This document shows positions 21,645 through 30,900 of a DNA stretch of 35,064 nucleotides, in pieces. The notes under the pieces are model-generated. The model did not search any database. It worked only from the letters and a program-made list of their open reading frames with translations, and was not told where the DNA came from. The DNA lies in NCBI GenBank assembly GCA_964468725.1, contig CAYXVU010000040.1, positions 1-35,064 on the forward strand. Direction: 5' to 3'. The stretch's first letter is position 1; each line of letters opens with the position of its first letter. A program made the position numbers and the translations under genes. The stretch comes from CAYXVU01 sp964468725 (GTDB lineage Bacteria > Acidobacteriota > Blastocatellia > UBA7656).

Positions 21645-22655
21645 ATGCATACCCATCATGAAAGCCTCTTCGAAGCGTTCCTCAATCAACACGATGACCG
21701 GGCATGGGCGACTATCGTTGACAAACTGCTGCCGCGAATTCATCGCGTAGATCAAAATGGCGTGCGAATCTGGTTTGCCTTTTATCCGCTCGCGCTCGCC
21801 CGCGCTTTGCAACAGAGCAATGACCTCGCCGAACTGGAAAGACGACTGGGTTTGCAAGGCACCTACTTTCTCAAAAATGTGCTGGACACTTCGCATGAAT
21901 TTCTTTACGGCCATCGCTTCTGGCCGGAGGTCAAAGCCGCCGTCATTGCCCATGCGGCTTCGTCGCAACCCGCGTCGAGCCTCGATCTGGCCGAACAGAT
22001 CCGCGAGGTTGCCGCCCGCGTCGCCAAACATATCGGCGCGGACGAATCGCTGCTGATCGCCATCACTGCGGTCGCTTTTATGACGCTGCAACAAGTTGGC
22101 ATTGAAACCTTCAAGGCGACGCCCGGCCTGATGAAGTTGCCGCGCAAGGTCGTCGCACGAACGCCGGAACAGATTCTCAGCGCCCGCGCCAAAGATGACG
22201 ATCAAGGCATCTTCGGCTTTCTCAGAGGCGAAAAGAAGGAATTCACCATCGTCTTCAATGAGAATGTTGACGACGCGAAGTTCACACTCATCAACTCGCA
22301 ACACATCACTACGGCAGCCGCCGAAGACAAACGCCCGCACCATCTGCGCGACTCGCGTTGCACGGTCAACGAAGGCGCGATTCCCGTGCATTGCCGCGCC
22401 GCATCGTGCGGCACCTGCTGGATCGGCGTGCTCGGCGGCGCGGAAAAGCTCTCTGAAGTCGGCGCTTTGGAGAGTCGGCGCATCAAGGAGTTCGGCTATA
22501 TCGAAACCGACGAACCGCAACCGCTGATTCGCTTGGCTTGCCAATCGCAAGCCTTCGGCGCGGTTTCGATTGTCATCCCGCCTTGGAATGGCGTGTTCGG
22601 CAAATTTCTTCGGCAGCGAAAAGCCGAAGAGGCTGAAGCGCAGGTCGGCGAATGA
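21645..22655 (+). CDS. [2Fe-2S] ferredoxin-domain protein
   Basis: A 336-residue soluble protein. The first 210 residues are helical with no recognised motif. The last 120 form a plant-type ferredoxin domain with cluster ligands Cys250, Cys255, Cys258 (HCRAASCGTCWIG) and Cys299 (RLACQSQ), giving the C-x4-C-x2-C-x40-C pattern of [2Fe-2S] proteins. It is likely an electron-transfer protein; the partner is unknown. ATG 21645 has AGGAAG seven bases upstream. Another frame extension to 21516 is open but lies upstream of the promoter and lacks a ribosome site. A 370-codon antisense frame on the minus strand (21606-22718) is an artefact of the base composition. The gene is followed by a 345-base gap before the peroxiredoxin gene. 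Confidence 0.82.
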   Translation: MHTHHESLFEAFLNQHDDRAWATIVDKLLPRIHRVDQNGVRIWFAFYPLALARALQQSNDLAELERRLGLQGTYFLKNVLDTSHEFLYGHRFWPEVKAAVIAHAASSQPASSLDLAEQIREVAARVAKHIGADESLLIAITAVAFMTLQQVGIETFKATPGLMKLPRKVVARTPEQILSARAKDDDQGIFGFLRGEKKEFTIVFNENVDDAKFTLINSQHITTAAAEDKRPHHLRDSRCTVNEGAIPVHCRAASCGTCWIGVLGGAEKLSEVGALESRRIKEFGYIETDEPQPLIRLACQSQAFGAVSIVIPPWNGVFGKFLRQRKAEEAEAQVGE

Positions 22656-23000
22656 GGTGATGCCGAAACCGCTCGGAAGCATAGTCAGTAGCCCGATGGC
22701 ACCGTTTTGCCAGCGCATCTGCCCAATGCTCTATTGCCTGGCTGATTGATTGCAGACAACTTGCGTGCCCGGCAAAGAGGACACCATTTTTTTTCTCGAC
22801 GGATTGACGGGCGCGCGGCTTTCGGCTTCAATAAAAAGCAATGCACAAATACGAACCGCAAAATCGGCGCTACTTTCACGCGAGTTCGTTGAACTCTGGC
22901 AGATGTTGTTGTTTCTGTCAGTGAACTCTCAAACACTTCTCACACGCTATCGTTAGACATTTCGATGGGTCTACCCCTGAAGACAGAAAGGAGCTTATTT
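22656..23000 (+). other. Intergenic region upstream of the peroxiredoxin gene
   Basis: About 345 bases of lower-GC sequence without a gene I can support; short frames on both strands have no recognisable product. It includes a candidate promoter TTGACG, 17 bases, TTCAAT (22804-22832, 5 and 4 of 6 to consensus), which would give a leader of about 160 bases, and a run of eight T (about 22788-22795) without a stem before it. Confidence 0.4.
22804..22832 (+). promoter_or_regulatory. Candidate promoter of the peroxiredoxin gene
   Basis: TTGACG (22804-22809) and TTCAAT (22827-22832) are 17 bases apart. This is the best match in the gap, but the -10 is weak and the leader would be long. Confidence 0.3.
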
Positions 23001-23636
23001 ATGGCAATACGATTAGGAGACGACGCGCCGGATTTCACGGCGCAAACGACCGATGGCACGATCAATTTTCACGAGTGGATTGGCAATAGTTGGGCGGTGC
23101 TCTTTTCACACCCCAAAGACTTCACGCCCGTCTGCACAACCGAACTCGGCGAAGTGGCGCGCCTTAAACCCGAATTCGATAAACGCAATGTCAAAGTCAT
23201 CGGCCTCAGCGTTGACCCGCTCGAATCGCACACTGGATGGGTCGGCGACATTGCCGAAACGCAAGGCCACGCCTTGAACTTTCCGCTCATTGCCGATGCG
23301 GATCGCAAAGTGTCCGACCTCTACGGCATGATTCATCCGAACGCCAGCGACACCTTCACGGTGCGCTCGGTCTTCGTCATCGGCCCCGATAAAAAGGTCA
23401 AACTCACGATCACCTATCCGGCCAGCACGGGGCGCAACTTCGAAGAGATTTTGCGGGTGATTGACTCGTTGCAACTGACCGCCAAACACAGTGTCGCCAC
23501 GCCTGTGAATTGGAGAGACGGTGACGACGTCATCATCGTTCCCGCGCTATCGGATGAAGCGGCCAAAGAGAAATTCCCCGGCGGGTGGAAGACGCTCAAA
23601 CCCTACTTGCGCGTCGTTTCTCAACCCGGTAAATAA
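23001..23636 (+). CDS. 1-Cys peroxiredoxin (Prx6-type)
   Basis: A 211-residue cytosolic thiol peroxidase that reduces hydrogen peroxide or organic and lipid peroxides. The active site SHPKDFTPVCTTELGEVA places the peroxidatic Cys at residue 45, with the conserved Thr/Pro upstream. There is no C-terminal resolving Cys in a VCP motif; the long C-terminal arm (about 150-211, including PVNWRDGDDVIIVP) is that of the Prx6 group. The sequence FPLIADADRKVSDLYGMIHP and RSVFVIGPDKKVKL support the call. ATG 23001 follows AAGGAG at 8 bases; an upstream in-frame start at 22965 lies before this ribosome site and is not used. A perfect 14-base hairpin (23651-23696) follows the stop. It forms part of a run of redox genes with the [2Fe-2S] and DsbA-like proteins. 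Confidence 0.95.
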   Translation: MAIRLGDDAPDFTAQTTDGTINFHEWIGNSWAVLFSHPKDFTPVCTTELGEVARLKPEFDKRNVKVIGLSVDPLESHTGWVGDIAETQGHALNFPLIADADRKVSDLYGMIHPNASDTFTVRSVFVIGPDKKVKLTITYPASTGRNFEEILRVIDSLQLTAKHSVATPVNWRDGDDVIIVPALSDEAAKEKFPGGWKTLKPYLRVVSQPGK

Positions 23637-23650
23637 GAGAGGCTACCGGT

Positions 23651-23696
23651 TGAAGGTTGAAAGCTGTCAGCCAACCGCTTCGGCTTTCAACCTTCA
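23651..23696 (+). terminator. Perfect 14-base stem-loop after the peroxiredoxin gene
   Basis: The arms 23651-23664 and 23683-23696 are perfectly complementary with an 18-base loop. Five bases later comes a run of five T (ATTTTTG). It probably terminates the peroxiredoxin transcript, though the T-run is slightly displaced, so an intergenic repeat is an alternative. Confidence 0.55.
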
Positions 23697-23767
23697 CTCG
23701 ATTTTTGTCACAGCAAATCAACCCGACGGCGAATCATCCCCGTTGCGGTTGCTTGAGGTCGAAGGTA

Positions 23768-25363
23768 ATGAAAACGTCTTGGCTTGCCCTTCTCATCTTG
23801 TTGCTCTTGGTCAGCCCATCATTGCCCCAAAGCAAACGGACGAAAGCGAAATCGAAAACACCGAGTGCAAAGCCGAAAGCCATAGACCCAGCAGTGCCAA
23901 TCTTGACGCCTACGCCCCCCGAGGAAAAAGCGGCGGAGAAGAAAGAAGAGGACTGCGGCTGTGAAATCAAAGCGCCGCCCGATGTCTTTGCCGAGGTGGG
24001 CGGTATCCGGATCTCCGGCAAAGAGATTGATGGGCAAATTGCCGAAGACCTCAAAAAACTCACCGAACAAGTCTCGGAAATTCGCAAACGCGCTCCCGAA
24101 TGGCATATCAACAACCTGCTCGTTGATCTCGAAGCGCAAAAACGCGGCATCAGCATCGCCAAACTCTATCAATCGGAAGTCAACGCCAAAGTTCGCACCC
24201 CGACCGCCGCCGATGCCAAAGCCTTTTACGAGCAGAATCAGCAGCGCATTCGCGGGCAGTTCGAAGAGGTCAGCGATCAGATCATTGATTATCTGCGCGA
24301 ACAGCAGAAGCAAGAGCTTGCCCAATCCTTCACCGAAAAGCTCAGAACCTCGGCCACCGTGACCTTCTTTGAGAAAGAGAGCACACCGCCGAAGAATGAG
24401 AGCGACCGCGCACGCCTCTTCGCCATCGTCAACGGCAGGCCGGTCACTGTCGGTGACATCGAAGACGCTTTGCGACCTGCGACCTTCCAAATCGAAGAGA
24501 AGATGTACGATCTCCGCAAAGTTCACCTCGATGATCGCATCGGCCAACTGCTCTTCGATGCCGAAGCCCGTAAACGCAATGTCACAACGGCGGCTTTGTT
24601 CGATAGCGAAATCAAACCCAAAATGAAAGCCGTCGGCGACACGGAAGCGCGCGATTTTTACAACCTCAATAAAGCGCAACTCGATGGCGATTTCGAATCG
24701 CTCAAGCCGCAGATCATCGCCTACTTGACGCAGAGCGAACAACGCAACGCGCAAAATCTCTTTGTCGCCGGGTTGCGTAAAAGCTACGCGGTTACCCTGT
24801 ATTTACAAGAGCCGCAACCTCCTGTCCTGCATATCGCCACAGACGATCAGCCGACCAAAGGCAACCCGCAAGCGCAAGTTACGATCATCGAATTCACCGA
24901 TTTTCAATGCCCAAGCTGCGCCCGCGTTCATCCAGTGTTGGAAAAGATTCTCCATGAGTTCGGCGACAAGATTCGCTTGGTCGTGCGCGATTTTCCGCTC
25001 GACCAACACGCTCAAGCTGCCAAAGCCGCCGAAGCTGCCGAAGCCGCTCGCGAGCAAGGCCGCTATTGGGAATACTCGGCGCTGCTGTTTGCCAATCAAA
25101 CCGCGCTCGCCGTCGAAGATTTGAAAAAATACGCCAGCCAATTGGGATTGGATCGTCAAAAGTTTGATGCGGCGCTCGATAGCGGACAGTTCGCCGAAAA
25201 GGTTCAACGTGATTTGCTCGAAGGCGACAAACTCGGCATCAACGGTACGCCGACAGTCTTTATCAACGGTCGCCAGATTCGTGATAAGACCTATGAGAAC
25301 CTGAAAGCAGCCATCGAAGCCGCTCTCAAGAAGTCCGAGAAGAAGGCGATGGCCGCCAATTAG
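23768..25363 (+). CDS. Exported fusion of two SurA-like chaperone modules and a DsbA-like thioredoxin domain
   Basis: A 531-residue exported protein. The signal peptide is KTSWLALLILLLLVSPSLPQ. A Lys/Pro-rich linker (about 22-65) with a CGC motif leads into two tandem helical modules (about 78-215 and 230-350). Each begins with a short strand and helix like the SurA/PpiC N-terminal chaperone domain (GGIRISGKEIDGQIAEDL; VNGRPVTVGDIEDAL) and has a matching AFYEQNQQRI or DFYNLNKAQL segment. The C-terminal domain is DsbA/DsbG-like thioredoxin: FTDFQCPSCARVHP with the redox pair Cys381/Cys384, a helical insert, and cis-Pro in GTPTVFINGR. The likely role is oxidising or isomerising disulfides of exported proteins while holding them unfolded. 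ATG 23768 has AAGG close upstream. A terminator at 25418-25445 ends the unit. Confidence 0.85.
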   Translation: MKTSWLALLILLLLVSPSLPQSKRTKAKSKTPSAKPKAIDPAVPILTPTPPEEKAAEKKEEDCGCEIKAPPDVFAEVGGIRISGKEIDGQIAEDLKKLTEQVSEIRKRAPEWHINNLLVDLEAQKRGISIAKLYQSEVNAKVRTPTAADAKAFYEQNQQRIRGQFEEVSDQIIDYLREQQKQELAQSFTEKLRTSATVTFFEKESTPPKNESDRARLFAIVNGRPVTVGDIEDALRPATFQIEEKMYDLRKVHLDDRIGQLLFDAEARKRNVTTAALFDSEIKPKMKAVGDTEARDFYNLNKAQLDGDFESLKPQIIAYLTQSEQRNAQNLFVAGLRKSYAVTLYLQEPQPPVLHIATDDQPTKGNPQAQVTIIEFTDFQCPSCARVHPVLEKILHEFGDKIRLVVRDFPLDQHAQAAKAAEAAEAAREQGRYWEYSALLFANQTALAVEDLKKYASQLGLDRQKFDAALDSGQFAEKVQRDLLEGDKLGINGTPTVFINGRQIRDKTYENLKAAIEAALKKSEKKAMAAN

Positions 25364-25417
25364 TCTTCTGGCGCGTCTTCGTAACCAACCTCGGCGCGCT
25401 GCGCGTCAGCCTTCAAT

Positions 25418-25445
25418 AAAGGGCGGCTTTGCAGGCTGCCCTTTT
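25418..25445 (+). terminator. Intrinsic terminator of the SurA/DsbA-like gene
   Basis: AAAGGGCGGC (25418-25427) pairs at 9 of 10 with GCTGCCCTTT (25435-25444) across a 7-base loop, ending in a short T-run. It lies 55 bases after the stop and 18 bases before the start of the FG-GAP protein gene. Confidence 0.6.
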
Positions 25446-25462
25446 CGCTAAACGAGCGGGAT

Positions 25463-27643
25463 ATGTTCAACGGCTTCGGGTTCGATACAACACGCACCCT
25501 TCTTAAGCGGCTGTGCCTCGTCCTGTTGACGGCCTCGGCAACGATACCCTTGCCGATCTTTGCTGCGGGCAGTTGTACGACTCTGCGCTTTCGGCTGGCG
25601 CAGACGCTCAAAACCGGAACCGCGCCGCTTGGTTTAGCGACCAGCGACTTCAACCATGATGGCAAATTCGATTTCGCTATCACCAATGCCAAGTCGAATG
25701 ATGTGATGGTCTTTCTCGGCAATGGCAAAGGCGAGTTTGCCGAATCCGCTACGCTCGCCGTCGGTCAAAGCCCGCGCGCGCTCGTTGCCGATGATTTCGA
25801 TCAGGACGGCAAAACAGATATTGCTGTCGCCGATCAGGATGCGAATGACGTGATGATCCTGCGCGGCGACGGGCAAGGAAACTTTGCCATAAGCGCAACC
25901 CTCAAAGTCGGCACTGCGCCGCTTGCCATCGCCGCAGCCGATTTCAATCGCGATGGCAGAACCGATTTGGCAACTGCGAATTCGCAGTCCAACGATGTTT
26001 CGATCTTGCTGGCTAACCCACGCGGCGGCTTCCTGCCAGGGCTGCGATTTGCTGCGGGACAAAACCCCTTTGCCATTCACGCCCGCGATTGCGATGGTGA
26101 CGCCAAGATAGATTTGCTCATCGCTAACTCGCTGGCCAATACCGTAACCGTACTCTTCGGCAACGGCGCAGGCCGCTTTACCAACGCCAGCGAGTACGCC
26201 GTCGGCGCGACTCCCTCGCAAGTCGTAACCGCAGACCTCAATCATGACCGCGTGATGGATGTCATTGTTGCCAATTATGCCTCACACGATGCGACGATTC
26301 TCTTCGGCAGCGGGCGCAGAGCCTTTGCCGGAGCGAAAAGTTATGCGGTCGGCGACAACCCGTGTCAGGTGATAACCAGCGATTTCAACGGCGACGGGCG
26401 GCCTGACCTCGTTGCCGTCAATCAGAGCGCGAATACGATCTCTATCCTCTTCGCCTCACCGATGGGCGGGTTTCATGTGAAGAAAGATTATCCGGTCGGC
26501 GTCTCTCCGATGGCTGTCGCTGCGCGCGATTTCAACGGCGACGGGCTTCCTGATCTCATCGTTGCCAATGGCCAGTCGGCCAACCTGACTCTCTTGCTCA
26601 ACGAAGGGCGCAGCAAATTTTCTCGCGGTGCTTCTTATCCTGTCGGACAAAGCCCGCGCTTTGTCGCCGTCGCGGATTTCAATCGCGATGGAAAGCCAGA
26701 TGTTGCGGTTCCGAATTTCGAATCGCAAACCGTTTCGCTGTTACTCAGTGACGGTCACGGGGCATTGGCGCGAGCGGCCAACTTTGCAGCCGGTGGCCAG
26801 CCACTTGCCCTTGATGTAGCCGATGTCAATGGCGATGGCAACACCGATGTCGTTTGCATCCATCCGCGCGCGAACCGACTGGCGGTTTTGCTCGGCGATG
26901 GCAAGGGAAGACTCGGCGCGCCGAAGCTTTATGCCATCGAAGTGGGCGCGCGCATGATCATCGCACGGGATTTCAACGGCGATGGCAAAACCGATATCGC
27001 TATCGCCAACGATCACCCCAACACCGTAACGGTTTGGCCGGGCGATGGCAGCGGCGCGTTTCGTAATCGTAAAGCCTTTGCGGTCGGCACAAGGCCGCTG
27101 TGGTTGACCGCCCATGATTTCAATGGTGATGGCAAGCTTGATTTGGCAACGGCAAACGCCGGGTCGGGTGACATATCGTTGTTATTTGGTGACGGGAAAG
27201 GGAGCTTTCAGGGGCTCGCCAATTTCGCCGCTGGCGTCAGCGCCTCGTCATTGGTTGCCGGTGATTTCGATAGCGACGGACGCTCTGATATAGCGGTGAC
27301 TAGTTACGCTACCGGCGCAGTTGTGGTGCTGCGCGGCGACGAGCGCGGGAGCTTACTTACAGCTACGCAGATGGCATTCGGACGCAACCCGTACGGACTG
27401 GCAATGGGGGACTTCAACAGCGACGGTCATAGCGATGCCATCGCCATCAATCCTGCTAGCGGAGAAGCGACGATCTTTTCCGGCGACGGGAAAGGCCGAT
27501 TGATGAAAGCCGCCAGTCTAACTGTCGGCGCGTATGCACGTACCGTTGTGACCGGTGATTTTAATGGCGATCAGCGCGACGATTTTCTGGTTGTGAATTC
27601 CGGCGCAAACACGGTCAGCGTCCTGCTCAACGATTGCGAGTAA
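25463..27643 (+). CDS. Exported FG-GAP/VCBS repeat protein with 14 propeller blades
   Basis: A 726-residue secreted protein: a signal peptide (about residues 10-35, ending IFAAG) and then fourteen near-identical repeats of about 49 residues from residue 52 to the end. Each has the form G-x-x-P-x-x-(V/A)-x-x-x-DFN-x-DG-x-x-D-(I/L)-(A/V)-x-x-N, with the Asp-rich DxNxDGxxD segment acting as a calcium-binding loop, as in integrin-type FG-GAP/VCBS propellers. Fourteen equals two seven-bladed beta-propellers. Blades 4 and 5 have weakened loops (DCDGDAKID, DLNHDRVMD). The start ATG 25463 has only a weak GAG-containing ribosome site. The function is probably calcium-stabilised ligand or surface binding outside the cell; no enzyme motif is present. 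It is separated from the preceding gene by a terminator. Confidence 0.9.
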   Translation: MFNGFGFDTTRTLLKRLCLVLLTASATIPLPIFAAGSCTTLRFRLAQTLKTGTAPLGLATSDFNHDGKFDFAITNAKSNDVMVFLGNGKGEFAESATLAVGQSPRALVADDFDQDGKTDIAVADQDANDVMILRGDGQGNFAISATLKVGTAPLAIAAADFNRDGRTDLATANSQSNDVSILLANPRGGFLPGLRFAAGQNPFAIHARDCDGDAKIDLLIANSLANTVTVLFGNGAGRFTNASEYAVGATPSQVVTADLNHDRVMDVIVANYASHDATILFGSGRRAFAGAKSYAVGDNPCQVITSDFNGDGRPDLVAVNQSANTISILFASPMGGFHVKKDYPVGVSPMAVAARDFNGDGLPDLIVANGQSANLTLLLNEGRSKFSRGASYPVGQSPRFVAVADFNRDGKPDVAVPNFESQTVSLLLSDGHGALARAANFAAGGQPLALDVADVNGDGNTDVVCIHPRANRLAVLLGDGKGRLGAPKLYAIEVGARMIIARDFNGDGKTDIAIANDHPNTVTVWPGDGSGAFRNRKAFAVGTRPLWLTAHDFNGDGKLDLATANAGSGDISLLFGDGKGSFQGLANFAAGVSASSLVAGDFDSDGRSDIAVTSYATGAVVVLRGDERGSLLTATQMAFGRNPYGLAMGDFNSDGHSDAIAINPASGEATIFSGDGKGRLMKAASLTVGAYARTVVTGDFNGDQRDDFLVVNSGANTVSVLLNDCE
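25616..27640 (+). repeat. Tandem array of fourteen ~147-base coding repeats
   Basis: The DNA encodes 14 tandem blades, about 147 bases each, with the recurrent segment for DFN-x-DG. The repeats are diverged at the DNA level, so recent unequal crossing over is not evident. Confidence 0.8.
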
Positions 27644-27996
27644 GGCAAAGTTGTAGAGCGGCAAAGACGCGAAGAGGGAGAGGCCGTTTCCCGTTTCGAA
27701 TCTTCAGCCGCTAATCTTCAACCTCCCAGCTTCGACCGGTTCCTGTTAAGCAGAAGCGGCTATTACTCTTGCACGCGATTTGCGCGTGTCTTATGATCTG
27801 GCCGAGCAGGAAAAAATAACCAGTGCATAGTTGACATCCTCCCACACCACTTGCCCCAAACGTTTTTCCTGTCCCCGTCGGCAATTCGCTCCAATGTTGT
27901 CAAGGAATGTGCAGATTTGGCCAATCTGGCCATCCGTGCGGGGTCTGCAAAATCTTTTTGTCGGCAAATAAAACAACCGGGCAGAGGTGTAACACG
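27644..27996 (+). other. Intergenic region upstream of the C25 peptidase gene
   Basis: About 353 bases. A perfect TTGACA (27831-27836) has no acceptable -10 box at 16-18 bases. A 6-base stem CAGATT/AATCTG with a 5-base loop (27912-27928) sits in an upstream in-frame extension (27907-27996) that would encode 30 residues with four Cys, but is better read as leader. No separate gene is supported. Confidence 0.4.
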
Positions 27997-30900
27997 ATGC
28001 AGGGAGTACATTTTCAATATCGCAACTGGCGATCCCTATCGCTCGCCGCTCGTCGCGTAACCAACCCTAACAACCCGTTTTTGGCCTGGCTTTTGACGGC
28101 CACGTTGCTGGCGCCAACGGTCATATTCGGTTTGCCCACGCGCGCGCGCGCGCAGACGAAGAGCTCCGTTTTCGAGACGGATATGAGGGCTATGGCATCT
28201 GTACAACAAGAGGCGGTGTCGCCGATGGCGAGTGCCGTCATCAACTTTGCCCAACTCTCCGAGCAAGAGGCTTTTCGTCCCTTATCGCAAACCACAAAGC
28301 CGAAGGCCATTCATCCGCCGATGACCATTCAAGAGCCGGAAGTCAAAGGGCTAGCCGCTCAAGCAGAAGTCGTGCGGCGTCCGAGCGCGCCAGGCACGTT
28401 TATGGCTTCGCATTCGCCGCAGGCGAACTTTCTTGCCGAAATTGATCAAGCGCAAGGCGGCGGCTCGGCGGGCACGTTCAACATTCCGCCCGACACGACC
28501 GGCGCCATCGGACTCAATCACGTGATGGTGAATGCGAATAACAACTATAAGGTGCAGAGTAAAACAGATGGCTCGCAACTGAGTCTGGGTTCGATCACTG
28601 CGTTTTGGGCGGCAACCGGTGCGGGCGGCGTCTTTGACCCGCGCATCGTGTATGACCCCTACAACGACCGTTGGATCGTTGCGGCGGTTGCGGGCGCCCA
28701 ATCGGCGAATTCGGCGATTTTGGTCGGCGTGTCGCAGACCAGCGACCCGCAAGGTAGTTACTTTCTCTTCGCTTTCGATGCGGACAGCACCAACCTGACG
28801 TGGGCAGACTTTCCGATGCTTGGGTTTAATAAAAATTGGGTTACTGTGACTGTGAATATGTTCACGATTGCCGGTGGCACGTTTTCGCAAGGTCGCGCCT
28901 TGGTATTGGACTACCCGTCGTTGCGCGGCGGCGCGGTGGCCGGGGCATTGGTAACGGGAATCGGAGATTTCTGTTTGCATCCGGCGACCACCTATTCGGC
29001 AACCGAAAACACCTTGTATTTGGTAACCCATCTGAGCAGCGCCGCCGCGACCTACCGCCTGTCTACAATTACGGGCACACCTGCCGCGCCAACCCTCACA
29101 TTGGGGTTGGCGAAAATCCGCACCGGAGGCGGTTGGGCAACCCATGGCGGCAACAGTTTGCCGCAGCAATGTTTGAGCGGTTGTCCGGGAACGTTGGCGC
29201 GGCTCGATAGCGGTGATGTCTTTATTCGCGGCAACGTCGTCTTTCGGCATGGCTTCGGCGGCAATCCCGATGGCATTTGGTACGCGCAAACCGTCGCTTT
29301 GCCTGCGATCACGCCGACGCACACGGCTATTCAGTGGACAAAGATCAACACAAGCGGCAACTTCGTTGACGGCGGTCGAATTGAAGACCCGACCGCGACC
29401 GTCAACAACGGCGGCAAGTGGTACGCGTACCCGACCATCGCTGTGAACAAATTTGAACACCTGGTCATCGGATTTTCCGAGTTCGAATCGGACGATTTTG
29501 CCGACGCCGGGTACGCGGTGCGCTTTCGGGATGATGCGCCGGGCAGCATGCGCGATCCGGTCATCTACAAAGAGGGCGAAGATTATTATGATAAGGATTT
29601 CGGAACCGGCAGACAGCGTTGGGGCGACTATTCGCACACCCAAGTAGACCCGTCGAACGATTCCGATATCTGGACGATTCAAGAGTATGCGCGATTGCGA
29701 CAAGCGCCGACCGTCGGCGGCAGCAACAGCAAATGGGGGACGTGGTGGGCGAATGTGCCGTTTGCGCCCACCCGCGCGGATGTGCAGGAATTTTCTGCGA
29801 CCTCCTATGACAGCGGTCAACTGATCGAGTGGCAGACCAGTTATGAATCGGATAATCTCGGTTTCAATGTTTACAAAGAAATCGCAGGCAAGCGCGTCAA
29901 GCTCAACCCTCATCTACTAGCCGGATCGGCTCTGGCAGCCGGTCCCGGCACGGTCATGGCCAGCGGCAGAATCTATTCGTGGTGGGACGGGGCAACCAAA
30001 GGCGAACCGACAAGCTACTGGCTTGAAGAGTTTGATCTCAGAGGCAACAGCATATGGCATGGCCCTGTCCTGACGAGTCGGACAACCGGCGCGCCGCACC
30101 TTCGTGACCGCGCAGTGTTTTTGAGCGCGGTAGGGAATACGTCGCAAATCTCCGGTCAGACTCGCCCCGTCGAACCGCAGGCGAAGCTTAGAAGTGACGC
30201 GCTCGGCAGTCCAAACTTCGGCGCGCAAGACGCGGTGAAGATTTCGATCAGCGCGGAAGGTTGGTATCGCGTCTCGCAACCGGAGCTGCTGGCCGCAGGG
30301 CTGAGCGGAAATGTCAGCCCACACTCGCTGCAATTGTTTGTTGATGGACAGGAGCAACCGATCTGCGTGACCGGCGCAAGCGATGGCCGCTTTGATGCGG
30401 CGGACGCGGTCGAATTTTACGGCTTGGGGTTGGATACGCCGTCAACGAAGACGCGCGTTTACTGGCTTGTCGTTGGGAAACAGAAAGGCAAACGCATCGG
30501 CAAAGCAAGCAGCTCGCTCAGCGTCGGGGCAACGCGCAGCTTTCTCTACGCCGTTGAAAGAAAAGATCGCGGCGTCTACTTCACCGCGCTTGCTAATGGC
30601 GACAAAGAGAATTTTTTCGGTTCGGTTATCACCGCTGAGCCGATCATTCAGACGGTGACTTTGGGAAACCTCGATGCGGCGGCACTGACGCCCGCACAGC
30701 TTGACATCACTTTACAGGGCGTCACCTTCATAGCCCATCAGGTCAATGTCAGATTGAACGGCTACGATATTGGTGACCTGCGCTTCGACCGGCAAGCTTC
30801 GGGCACGGCGAAACTAGCAGTGCCGCACGCCCTGTTGCGCGAAGGCGAAAATCAGATCACTTTGATGACCAAGGGCGGGCAGAGCGACATCAGCTTAGTG

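Noticed and set aside
21606..22718. 370-codon antisense open frame over the [2Fe-2S] protein gene
   Set aside because: The plus strand carries the full Cys-ligand pattern and a good ribosome site; the antisense frame has no motif.
22788..22795. Run of eight T as an intrinsic terminator
   Set aside because: No stem-loop precedes it on the plus strand.
25379..25412. Possible third ECF promoter (CGTAACC ... GCGTCAG) before the FG-GAP gene
   Set aside because: The spacing is off by one, the blocks match poorly, and the intrinsic terminator of the preceding gene would lie between it and the start codon.
25616..27640. CRISPR-like or tandem DNA repeat array
   Set aside because: The periodicity is about 147 bases and is explained by protein-level propeller blades; no conserved short direct repeats with unique spacers are present.
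27831..27860. Perfect TTGACA as a -35 box for the C25 gene
   Set aside because: No -10-like hexamer lies 16-18 bases downstream; the sequence there is CCCCAA.
28351..29913. 520-codon antisense open frame over the C25 peptidase gene
   Set aside because: It lies wholly opposite a gene with clear domains, has no recognisable motif and is Arg-rich as expected of a shadow frame in GC-rich DNA.
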